Positions 9,085-13,685 of a stretch of DNA of 13,685 nucleotides are shown piece by piece. The notes below the pieces were generated by a model. It worked only from the letters and a program-made list of their open reading frames with translations. It did no database searches and was not told the DNA's origin. The translations under genes were made by a program, and so were the position numbers. This DNA is from DASTDY01 sp035457345 (GTDB lineage: Bacteria; Patescibacteriota; Saccharimonadia; Saccharimonadales; EFPC-124), in NCBI GenBank assembly GCA_035457345.1, contig DATIBT010000055.1:1-13685 (forward strand). Reading direction: 5' to 3'. Positions within the stretch are counted from its first letter, which is position 1. The number at the start of each line of letters is the position of its first letter.

Positions 9085-10670
9085 AATTTATCCAGCCACC
9101 TGGCAGGTATATTGTTCTCGCCCTGTGTGTATTGGGGCCAATGCTTGGCGCTGGGTACATTTTTACGCTCGACATGGCTCCGGCCCCTCCCTTTCCCGAT
9201 TGGCTGCAAAAAATGGGCTTGATCGCAATATTAGTTGCAAGCGGCATAGGTGCCGAGCGGTTTGTTACCGCACTAAAGCCAGAAAAGGCCACTACAGCCG
9301 CCTGGCAATGGGCCGCTTGTTTTGCGGGCATACTTTATACGATAAACCCGTTCGTGTATTCGCGATTTATGGCTGGGCAATACCGCGTGCTACTCGGCTA
9401 TGCCCTCCTTCCTTTCTTTGCGGCCGCTTTTGTCACATTGATGCGCGAACCCGGTTGGCGCAAGGCGTTGCTGGCAAGCATATGGTTGGTGGCAATTAGC
9501 ATAGTTTCTATTCATACGGTTGGCCTAGCGGTGCTGGTTGCGCTTGTCTTTGGAGTGCTGTGGTTTTGGCGGCATCGCGCGAACACGGTGTGGCGTAAAA
9601 AGGCGGGCTGGAGTGTGGTCATGCTCGGTGGCGCAATGTTACTCGCGAATAGCTACTGGCTGCTGCCTGCACTGCTAGGACATGGCAGTACCGCAGAAGC
9701 TGTTGCCGGGTTCGGTAGTGCCGATCTTGCTGCCTTCGCCACCAATGCAGATGGCTTTGGCTGGCTGGGTAACGTGCTTGCACTGCAGGGCTTTTGGGCG
9801 GACACAAAAAGTTTGTACATTGTGCCTATGGATGTGTACAGCTGGTGGTGGGCGCCATGGCTCGGGCTGTGGCTGCTGGTGCTGTTCGGCGTCTATAAAA
9901 GTTGGAAGGTGCAGCGAGGGCTTGCCATCGCGTTGGTTGCGCTCATTTTTATTGCGGCACTATTGGCAATTGGCACTGCGGGCACACTCGCTAAACCAAT
10001 CAACGAATTCCTCATACACTACATCCCGTTCTTTGCTGGCTACCGCGAGCCGCAAAAGTTTGTGGCACTGATTGCTCTCGCCTACGCATACTTTGGAGCG
10101 GTTGCGGTGGCTGCATTGGCGCAGTGGGCGCAGGGGCATGCCCACAATCAAAAACGAGCGCCATTTGTTGTGCTACCCGTTTTTGCCCTCCCGTTTCTTG
10201 CAGCGCCCCTGATGCTTTGGGGTTTTAATGGCCAGTTGCAGCCTGGCCTTTATCCTGCCGAGTGGTATTCGGTTAACGACTATTTGCAACGGGTTGATCC
10301 TCAAGCCAAAGTCTTATTCCTCCCCTGGCATATGTACATGCGGTTTGATTTTGCCGGCCGGGTTATCGCCAACCCTGCCGATAGGTTCTTTGCCAACCCT
10401 ATCATTATTAGCAGCGACCCAGAAATGGCGGGCGCCAAAAGTTACACCAGTAATAGCGACCAGCAGGCGCTGCAATCGAGCATATTGCCCGCGGCTTTGG
10501 CGGGCGACAAGAATGTGGCAAAAAACCTGCGTATGTTAAATATTCGCTACGTCATAGTGGCCAAAGAATTAGACTATAAAAGGTATGGTTTCCTTGGCAC
10601 GCAGCCCGGTTTTAGCTTGGTGCAAGAGACAGCCAGTGTGACGGTATATAAGGTTAATGATTCGGAGTAA
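9081..10670 (+). CDS. YfhO/GT-C-like polytopic membrane protein, short paralogue
   Basis: This 529-residue protein has about ten to twelve membrane helices up to residue ~395, then a soluble tail of about 135 residues. Motifs line up with the giant upstream protein: an acidic first-loop residue (D31), LYTINPF (85-91), NSYWLLP (190-196 against NSFWILP), YREPQKF (321-327 against FRESSKF), and a late YVIV strand against YVVV. It therefore looks like a paralogue that never gained, or lost, the two external domains and the final helix. The start overlaps the upstream stop in an ATGA junction, with GGAAGG at 9065-9070. The probable role is a membrane glycosyltransferase using a polyprenyl-phosphate donor, perhaps working with its large partner. 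No characterised family member can be named with confidence. Confidence 0.72.
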   Translation: MKFIQPPGRYIVLALCVLGPMLGAGYIFTLDMAPAPPFPDWLQKMGLIAILVASGIGAERFVTALKPEKATTAAWQWAACFAGILYTINPFVYSRFMAGQYRVLLGYALLPFFAAAFVTLMREPGWRKALLASIWLVAISIVSIHTVGLAVLVALVFGVLWFWRHRANTVWRKKAGWSVVMLGGAMLLANSYWLLPALLGHGSTAEAVAGFGSADLAAFATNADGFGWLGNVLALQGFWADTKSLYIVPMDVYSWWWAPWLGLWLLVLFGVYKSWKVQRGLAIALVALIFIAALLAIGTAGTLAKPINEFLIHYIPFFAGYREPQKFVALIALAYAYFGAVAVAALAQWAQGHAHNQKRAPFVVLPVFALPFLAAPLMLWGFNGQLQPGLYPAEWYSVNDYLQRVDPQAKVLFLPWHMYMRFDFAGRVIANPADRFFANPIIISSDPEMAGAKSYTSNSDQQALQSSILPAALAGDKNVAKNLRMLNIRYVIVAKELDYKRYGFLGTQPGFSLVQETASVTVYKVNDSE

Positions 10671-10681
10671 TACAGAAATTC

Positions 10682-11128
10682 ATGCGTAGGTTACGTAACG
10701 TTCGTGTGCGCAAAGAATGGCGCTCAACCAGCACAATGCCCCCTGCCAAAGATCACCTTGCCTGGGTAACGAATGCTTGGGTGCAGCATATGGTGTTTGG
10801 TGCGCTCGTGTTGGCCCTTGGCTTTTTTGCTCAGAATAGTTCGGTTGGCATGGTGCTGACCGGCCTGTACGCCGTTGCTGCACTTGCCTTACGGTTGCCG
10901 AGCGATCTTACCTTTAAGATTACGCTTATTGGTCTCGTGGCCTTGCCCGTCCTTACTTTCACCGGCAAGCAAGAGCTCGTCGGCGTGTATGCTCAGTACG
11001 TCTTTTTGCTGTTATGTGTTGGTACAGTGGGCGCGCTCATTGAGCAGTGGCGCCAAGGTGATTCATTTTTCGAAGTAGGTCTGCCTGTTCACGCTAAGGT
11101 CGGAGCGAGCGGTAGGCCTGCGATATAA
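10682..11128 (+). CDS. Small four-helix membrane protein of unknown function
   Basis: The 148-residue product has a basic N-terminus (MRRLRNVRVRKEWR), so inside-facing, then four hydrophobic helices at about 35-50, 54-71, 77-94 and 100-120, and a short soluble tail. I do not recognise the family. The ATG at 10682 is the first possible start after an in-frame stop at 10658. Only GGAG 14 bases upstream resembles a ribosome-binding site, so translation may depend on ribosomes finishing the previous gene 11 bases earlier. A start at 10736 (residue 19) would also keep all helices but has no ribosome-binding site. Its place behind two GT-C-like genes suggests an accessory subunit of the glycan machinery. 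This is inference from context only. Confidence 0.65.
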   Translation: MRRLRNVRVRKEWRSTSTMPPAKDHLAWVTNAWVQHMVFGALVLALGFFAQNSSVGMVLTGLYAVAALALRLPSDLTFKITLIGLVALPVLTFTGKQELVGVYAQYVFLLLCVGTVGALIEQWRQGDSFFEVGLPVHAKVGASGRPAI

Positions 11129-11149
11129 AAGTAATAAACTATAAGGGAT

Positions 11150-11154
11150 GGGAG
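11150..11154 (+). promoter_or_regulatory. Ribosome-binding site that decides the start at 11160
   Basis: GGGAG lies 5 bases before ATG 11160. It overlaps the alternative ATG at 11148, which makes use of that upstream start unlikely. Confidence 0.6.
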
Positions 11155-11159
11155 AAACC

Positions 11160-11549
11160 ATGAAGATTAGCTTGCAGCCACTTGCACGAAAAGTGCGCTC
11201 AATGAAAATGGCCGGTCTGTTTGTAGCTGCTGCGGTTACGGCCGCGGTGAGCGTGAGCGGTTCGGCATTTGCTACCAGCCCAGGACCAAAATACTTCGAT
11301 GTAGCAAAAGGCAGCCCGCAAGCCGTCTGCTACAAGCAGTTGGGCGATGGTTGGAAGAAGCTTGGCTTCAAAAACCTAGACCACTGTTTGCGCTATGTTT
11401 CAACACCAGCGCCCGAAGTTAAATCGGACTGTAACGGTGGATGGTGGTACGTCTACGGCTTTAAGTCGATTGGCCATTGTAAACTGTGGGTCACCATGCA
11501 CGGTGGCGGCGGTTACGACGGCGACGATCACCCCGAAGATCAATTCTAG
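11160..11549 (+). CDS. Small secreted protein with two C..GFK..HC cysteine repeats
   Basis: A 129-residue precursor with a clear Sec signal: basic N-terminus (residues 10-17), hydrophobic core 18-33, and an A-F-A cleavage site with probable cutting after A38. The mature part has two copies of a short motif, C57...GFK(69-71)...HC76LRYV and C91...GFK(100-102)...HC107KLWV. In each, GFK lies the same distance before the second cysteine. Four cysteines in a secreted protein suggest two disulfides. The tail is rich in glycine, then acidic. The start at 11160 was chosen because GGGAG (11150-11154) is 5 bases before it; the ATG at 11148 has a purine run directly against it with no spacing. It is the last gene of the glycan operon, so a wall- or glycan-binding role is possible but unproven. 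Confidence 0.72.
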   Translation: MKISLQPLARKVRSMKMAGLFVAAAVTAAVSVSGSAFATSPGPKYFDVAKGSPQAVCYKQLGDGWKKLGFKNLDHCLRYVSTPAPEVKSDCNGGWWYVYGFKSIGHCKLWVTMHGGGGYDGDDHPEDQF

Positions 11550-11572
11550 TCCTAGCTACAGGGCAAGAAACT

Positions 11573-11602
11573 AAAAAGAGGCCCCCGCACGGGCCTCTTT
11601 TT
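11573..11602. terminator. Bidirectional intrinsic terminator
   Basis: A perfect 12-bp stem (11573-11584 with 11591-11602) and six-base loop CCGCAC. The arms start with five A and end with five T, so the hairpin is followed by a U-run when read from either side. It ends the glycan operon on the plus strand and the phosphotransferase gene on the minus strand. The stop codon of the latter (11601-11603) overlaps the outer end of the stem. Confidence 0.93.
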
Positions 11603-12416
11603 AATGTAACATTGCTGTTTCTAAACGGTCTTTTTGGTCGATGATAAACATCAGGTCTTCTTCGTAACCCTCTATATGGCCTTCTTCTACTTTGGCGACA
11701 GAGCGTGGTTCACCCCGGGCGGCTTGGTCCCGCACCCATTGGCGCTGCTCTTGCACCCTTTTTATGATGGCTTCAACGATGCCATTACAGTATTCAATGC
11801 CATAGGCATCGCAAAATATGCGTAGACGCCGGGCCAGGTCCGTGTTTGCGGGCAGGCCGACCCACTTACGTTTTTCGTTGCTAAAGAGGGGTAAAAAGCT
11901 GTAGGCGGCGAAGGCAATGTCGCTAATGCGGGGGCCGGGGCCAACGGTATCAAAATCTACCACGGCTTTAAAATGACCGTTTTCAAAAATGCAGTTATAT
12001 GGCGCGAAGTCGTTGTGGCATATAACTTGAGGATTAGTGGGGTCGGAGATTTGCCAGTGCGCGTTTTTTGGCGGCTTGTAATGGGCGGTAATGTCGTGGA
12101 AGCGGCGAAGGAATTGGGCGGCCTCGCTGAGTGCTTCGTCTGACCATAAATTGGCGGGCGTTGTTTTGCTGAGGCTGAAGAATCCGGCGTCGCCTTCAAT
12201 AAAGGCAAGCATTTCCCGGCCATGCCGGTCTATGCCCAGTACTCGTGGTACGCCCTCAAATTTTTTCTTGTCCAGATAGCGCAAAAGATGGTGAACCGCC
12301 GGTGTCCATTCGCCTGTAGCGCGGTGTACGGTGTCGTCTATACGGGTGGCATAAGCCATCTGCCCGGGGGTCAGATGCAATGCTTCGTTGTTCATGGCAA
12401 AATCATTCGATCCCAT
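11601..12416 (-). CDS. APH/choline-kinase family phosphotransferase
   Basis: The 271-residue protein has the kinase-like fold signature of the aminoglycoside phosphotransferase/choline kinase family. The catalytic loop is H134-N-D136-F-A-P-Y-N141 (HxDxxxxN), followed by the metal-binding D154-F-D156 in VVDFDTVGPG and then SDIAFAAY. The N-terminal lobe (GVPRVLGIDRHGREML, FIEG) fits an ATP-binding subdomain, though the glycine loop is not obvious. Such enzymes phosphorylate hydroxyls on small molecules. Resistance to an aminoglycoside is only one possibility, and choline-, sugar- or amino-alcohol-kinase roles fit as well. The first ATG (12416) was chosen because AGGG lies 4 bases before it; the in-frame ATG at residue 8 has none. 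It is transcribed alone, from a promoter near 12484, and ends in the shared terminator. Confidence 0.85.
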   Translation of the reverse strand: MGSNDFAMNNEALHLTPGQMAYATRIDDTVHRATGEWTPAVHHLLRYLDKKKFEGVPRVLGIDRHGREMLAFIEGDAGFFSLSKTTPANLWSDEALSEAAQFLRRFHDITAHYKPPKNAHWQISDPTNPQVICHNDFAPYNCIFENGHFKAVVDFDTVGPGPRISDIAFAAYSFLPLFSNEKRKWVGLPANTDLARRLRIFCDAYGIEYCNGIVEAIIKRVQEQRQWVRDQAARGEPRSVAKVEEGHIEGYEEDLMFIIDQKDRLETAMLH

Positions 12417-12483
12417 AATTCCCTAGGAGGTAAGGCTCATGCCCGCACCCACGCCCTACCCTGTTCTAAGCTGTTACGCATGT

Positions 12484-12489
12484 ATTATA
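12484..12489 (-). promoter_or_regulatory. Probable -10 box for the phosphotransferase gene
   Basis: The minus strand reads TATAAT here, about 67 bases before the ATG at 12416. No good -35 box is seen at 16-18 bases' spacing (the best is CAAGAC), so the promoter may be weak or need an activator. It lies back to back with the tRNA promoter at 12510-12538. Confidence 0.5.
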
Positions 12490-12509
12490 CCTATGAATCA
12501 CTCAGAGTC

Positions 12510-12538
12510 TTGGTAAAAAGTTCACAATCTTGTATAAT
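12510..12538 (+). promoter_or_regulatory. Promoter of the tRNA-Gln gene
   Basis: TTGGTA (12510-12515) and TATAAT (12533-12538) are separated by exactly 17 bases. Transcription should begin near 12545, about 33 bases before the mature tRNA 5' end. Confidence 0.75.
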
Positions 12539-12577
12539 CTACTACTGTTCCACGCAAATAATGCGACCAAAAAATAT

Positions 12578-12652
12578 TGGGGAGTCGCCAAGTGGTAAGG
12601 CACTGGGTTTTGGTCCCAGCATTCGGGGGTTCGAGTCCCTCCTCCCCAGCCA
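12578..12652 (+). tRNA. tRNA-Gln (anticodon UUG)
   Basis: A 75-base cloverleaf with all arms. The acceptor stem starts TGGGGAG and pairs with CTCCCCA. The anticodon stem CTGGG/CCCAG holds the loop TTTTGGT, giving anticodon TTG that reads CAA. The T arm GGGGG-TTCGAGT-CCCTC has the TTCGA loop core. The 3' end GCCA, with CCA, is encoded. It closely resembles the bacterial tRNA-Gln pattern, including the weak first U-A pair known as an identity element for glutaminyl-tRNA. It has its own promoter and terminator. Confidence 0.95.
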
Positions 12653-12657
12653 TGAAA
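12643..12657 (+). repeat. tRNA 3'-end segment repeated 1000 bases downstream (left copy)
   Basis: The segment around the tRNA CCA end, TCCCCAGCCATGAAA, matches 13 of 15 bases with TCTCCAGCCAAGAAA at 13643-13657. A tRNA 3' end with a downstream near-copy is the usual layout of a tRNA-targeted insertion. Here the repeat is short and there is no integrase gene between the copies, so this is only a candidate attachment site. Confidence 0.3.
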
Positions 12658-12665
12658 TTATTACA

Positions 12666-12703
12666 ACGACAAATCGCCTGGAAACGGCGATTTTTGTCGT
12701 TTT
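12666..12703 (+). terminator. Terminator of the tRNA-Gln transcript
   Basis: ACGACAAATCGCC (12666-12678) pairs with GGCGATTT (12686-12693) and, after a TT bulge, GTCGT (12696-12700), with a seven-base loop. T residues continue to 12703. It begins 13 bases after the tRNA CCA end. Confidence 0.8.
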
Positions 12704-12757
12704 ACATCTGTTATTCATTCTCGAATCCCTTATCCCTTTTCATTAAGGTAGTTGTTA

Positions 12758-12763
12758 TATAAT
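12758..12763 (+). promoter_or_regulatory. Possible -10 box of the GC-rich downstream gene
   Basis: TATAAT lies in an AT-rich stretch (about 12750-12790) between the tRNA terminator and the structured leader. A second candidate, TATACT, is at 12782-12787. No convincing -35 box is seen for either, so the transcription start could be near 12770 or 12795. Confidence 0.45.
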
Positions 12764-12807
12764 AAAAAATATGTTATGGTATATACTATCGCATTTCCAA
12801 TCTTCTG

Positions 12808-12933
12808 AAAGGAGCACTGCGTGTTCGCGCGACATAGCCGGTAACTCCCCTGTTACCCGCGCCTTTACCAAGCAAGACATGACTACCTTCGGAAGGTGCG
12901 GGCCCACCAGCCCCACCTTCAAGGAGGACTGTC
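12808..12933 (+). promoter_or_regulatory. Structured 5' leader with alternative hairpins, attenuator-like
   Basis: Between the promoter region and ATG 12934 there are three structural elements. First, an AAAGGAG (12808-12814) stands before a possible seven-codon leader peptide. Second, GGTAAC (12840-12845) pairs with GTTACC (12852-12857) across a six-base loop; an outer stem GCGCG (12827-12831) with CGCGC (12858-12862) closes it with an eight-base bulge. Third, ACCTTC occurs twice (12885-12890 and 12915-12920) on either side of one GAAGGT (12892-12897), so only one copy can pair at a time. The second copy touches the ribosome-binding site AAGGAGG (12921-12927). Control of translation or transcription by switching between these stems is inferred. 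No known riboswitch class was recognised. Confidence 0.5.
12821..12844 (+). CDS. Possible leader peptide (GTG start, 7 codons)
   Basis: GTG at 12821 follows AAAGGAG by 6 bases and reads M-F-A-R-H-S-R before TAA at 12842-12844. The codons run through the 5' arm of the outer stem, and the stop is inside the GGTAAC arm, so a translating ribosome would open both stems. It is too short for coding statistics, and the spacing and placement are the only support. It contains two arginine codons (CGA and CGG), which may matter if it senses ribosome stalling. Confidence 0.28.
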   Translation: MFARHSR

Positions 12934-13482
12934 ATGACAAGCAACAACATTCTCAGTGAGTATGGCATCACGGTGCCGGATGGCAAGTCGGTGGCCATGG
13001 TCATCTACTGCAACCTCAGCGGCTGCGACTGCTTCTACATCTTCTTCAGCCCACTCGGTGAAACAGAGCTACGGCAACAGGAGGTATGGAGGGTGCGCGC
13101 GGATGCGAAGCACCTGCCGCGCGCTGGGCGGTCGTCCGCCAAGCTCCTGCAATACTGCGAGGAGCACTGGCCGCAGGCCCTGCGCCTGAGGCATTCACTC
13201 TGCATCTCCGTGGATGCGCCGGATGTCTTCGAAGCGAACGCCTGCGGCTACTGTCAGTCGCTGGCGGCCCACCCGGGCGAATGCCCCAGCCTGCTGGGCG
13301 AACCGTCAGATCCGGAGGTCGTGGCAGCGGGCCGCGTGTGGTACTACGGCTACAGGATGGGCCGCGCGGGACGCTGGAGCGGCTTTATCGAGCGCGTTCA
13401 CCGCAACTCCGCGCGAGTCAGGCTGGGCTATGCTCGGGGCAAGAGCGATCTCGAGCGCGAAGGCCCGCTGTTATCCCACTGA
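12934..13482 (+). CDS. Unrecognised GC-rich cysteine-containing protein
   Basis: The 182-residue protein matches no family I know. It has an ideal ribosome-binding site AAGGAGG, 6 bases before the ATG, and a strong hairpin 5 bases after its stop, so this frame was chosen over two overlapping GC-rich frames. There is no signal peptide or membrane helix. Cysteines cluster at C26, C31 and C33 (YCNLSGCDC). They also form C104-x2-C107-x5-H113-x3-C117, spacing that could bind zinc. The C-terminal third is aromatic and basic (WYYGYRMGRAGRW at 136-148). Third codon positions are mostly G or C, much more than in the glycan operon, which suggests transfer from elsewhere or unusual expression demands. 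It is a single-gene unit behind tRNA-Gln. Function is unknown. Confidence 0.65.
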   Translation: MTSNNILSEYGITVPDGKSVAMVIYCNLSGCDCFYIFFSPLGETELRQQEVWRVRADAKHLPRAGRSSAKLLQYCEEHWPQALRLRHSLCISVDAPDVFEANACGYCQSLAAHPGECPSLLGEPSDPEVVAAGRVWYYGYRMGRAGRWSGFIERVHRNSARVRLGYARGKSDLEREGPLLSH

Positions 13483-13487
13483 GAATG

Positions 13488-13516
13488 CCGGTGCCGCACC
13501 CCGTGTGCGGCACCGG
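13488..13516 (+). other. Strong GC-rich hairpin just after the stop codon
   Basis: CCGGTGCCGCAC (13488-13499) pairs perfectly with GTGCGGCACCGG (13505-13516) around a five-base loop. No U-run follows, so by itself it is more likely a 3' RNA-protecting stem or the first part of a double terminator. Confidence 0.8.
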
Positions 13517-13518
13517 AT

Positions 13519-13562
13519 CTCTCCTGAAGCTTTATAGCTTATTAAGTTTCAGGAGAGGTTTT
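13519..13562 (+). terminator. Second hairpin of a double terminator
   Basis: CTCTCCTGAAGCTT (13519-13532) pairs with AAGTTTCAGGAGAG (13544-13557), 14 pairs with one G-U, around an eleven-base loop. It is followed by GTTTT, a short and imperfect U-run. It starts two bases after the preceding hairpin. Termination of the gene at 12934 is likely. Confidence 0.65.
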
Positions 13563-13642
13563 GTCACGCAATAATTTTCTAATGTTGTGGAGGGTAGTCT
13601 CGTTTGGTAGCCGATTAAGTAATCCTCGCTCTGTGAACCTTA
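13563..13642. other. Short unannotated stretch
   Basis: No open frame, RNA gene or convincing promoter is seen here. Composition returns to that of the rest of the window. Confidence 0.5.
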
Positions 13643-13657
13643 TCTCCAGCCAAGAAA
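13643..13657 (+). repeat. tRNA 3'-end-like segment (right copy)
   Basis: The partner of 12643-12657, in the same orientation and 13 of 15 bases identical. It lies about 80 bases beyond the terminator of the GC-rich gene, so the two copies bracket that unit. Confidence 0.3.
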
Positions 13658-13685
13658 AATGACATATATGCAAGTATGTGTCATT
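13658..13685 (+). other. Hairpin with GNRA-type loop at the window edge
   Basis: AATGACATATAT (13658-13669) pairs with GTATGTGTCATT (13674-13685), 12 pairs including two G-U, closed by the loop GCAA. The G-U pairs would be A-C mismatches in the other strand's RNA, so the plus-strand transcript is favoured. The window ends on its last base, so a following U-run cannot be judged. Confidence 0.55.

Noticed and set aside
11148..11159. Earlier ATG for the secreted protein
   Set aside because: The purine run touches this ATG with no spacer, while GGGAG is correctly placed for 11160. The signal peptide also looks complete from 11160.
12423..12440. Five-codon minus-strand upstream frame (M-S-L-T-S) before the phosphotransferase
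   Set aside because: No ribosome-binding site of note and too short to separate from chance.
12439..12516. 25-codon plus-strand frame with AGGAGG 8 bases upstream
   Set aside because: The spacing is good, but the frame lies antisense to the leader of the phosphotransferase gene, runs into the tRNA promoter, and has no promoter of its own. The AGGAGG is probably incidental.
12222..12746. Open frame running through the tRNA gene
   Set aside because: It reads through the tRNA-Gln cloverleaf and its terminator, so it cannot be a real gene.
12771..12959. Short frame across the leader region
   Set aside because: No ribosome-binding site before its ATG, it covers the hairpins, and it overlaps the better-supported gene start.
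13086..13574. Alternative GC-rich frame overlapping the unknown protein gene
   Set aside because: It runs through both terminator hairpins and has a poorer start than ATG 12934. Long spurious frames are expected in GC-rich DNA.
1..13685. CRISPR arrays, insertion sequences, transposases or restriction systems
   Set aside because: No regularly spaced repeats were seen, and no transposase, integrase or nuclease motif occurs in any plausible frame.
13651..13685. Minus-strand terminator at the right edge
   Set aside because: A T-run follows the stem on the minus strand, but two pairs become A-C mismatches there and the stem is AT-rich, so the plus-strand hairpin is the better reading.

Overview
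The window is bacterial DNA using the standard code: TGA is a real stop at 789, 4021 and 9084, so the UGA-reading Absconditabacteria and Gracilibacteria codes are excluded. Tightly packed glycan genes, YfhO/GT-C-like giant membrane proteins and a small secreted C..GFK..HC repeat protein suggest a Patescibacteria/CPR genome, perhaps Saccharibacteria. That placement is inference from protein style; there is no rRNA or marker gene to confirm it.

Positions 1-11549 form one plus-strand surface-glycan operon running off the left edge. In order it holds the C-terminal part of a lipid-linked glycan flippase, a membrane-anchored family-2 glycosyltransferase of polyprenyl-phosphate type, two GT4 glycosyltransferases, a polysaccharide pyruvyl transferase, a 1266-residue GT-C/YfhO-like membrane protein with two tandem external domains, a 529-residue paralogue lacking them, a small four-helix membrane protein, and a secreted protein with two cysteine repeats. 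Most junctions overlap or abut (ATGA, TAATG, TAAATG). The likely job is to build sugars on a lipid carrier, pyruvylate them, flip them, and then transfer or bind them outside the membrane. A perfect 12-bp bidirectional terminator ends the operon.

Positions 11601-12416 on the minus strand encode an APH/choline-kinase-fold phosphotransferase whose stop codon lies in the shared terminator. Its promoter is back to back with the promoter of a tRNA-Gln(UUG) gene at 12578-12652, which has its own terminator.

Downstream of the tRNA is a compositionally distinct, GC-rich unit at about 12758-13562. It has an AT-rich promoter region, a structured leader with a possible seven-codon leader peptide and mutually exclusive hairpins next to the ribosome-binding site, an unrecognised 182-residue cysteine-rich protein, and a strong double hairpin at its end. 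A near-copy of the tRNA 3' end lies exactly 1000 bases from the original, so the unit could be an inserted cassette. This is the least explained part of the window.
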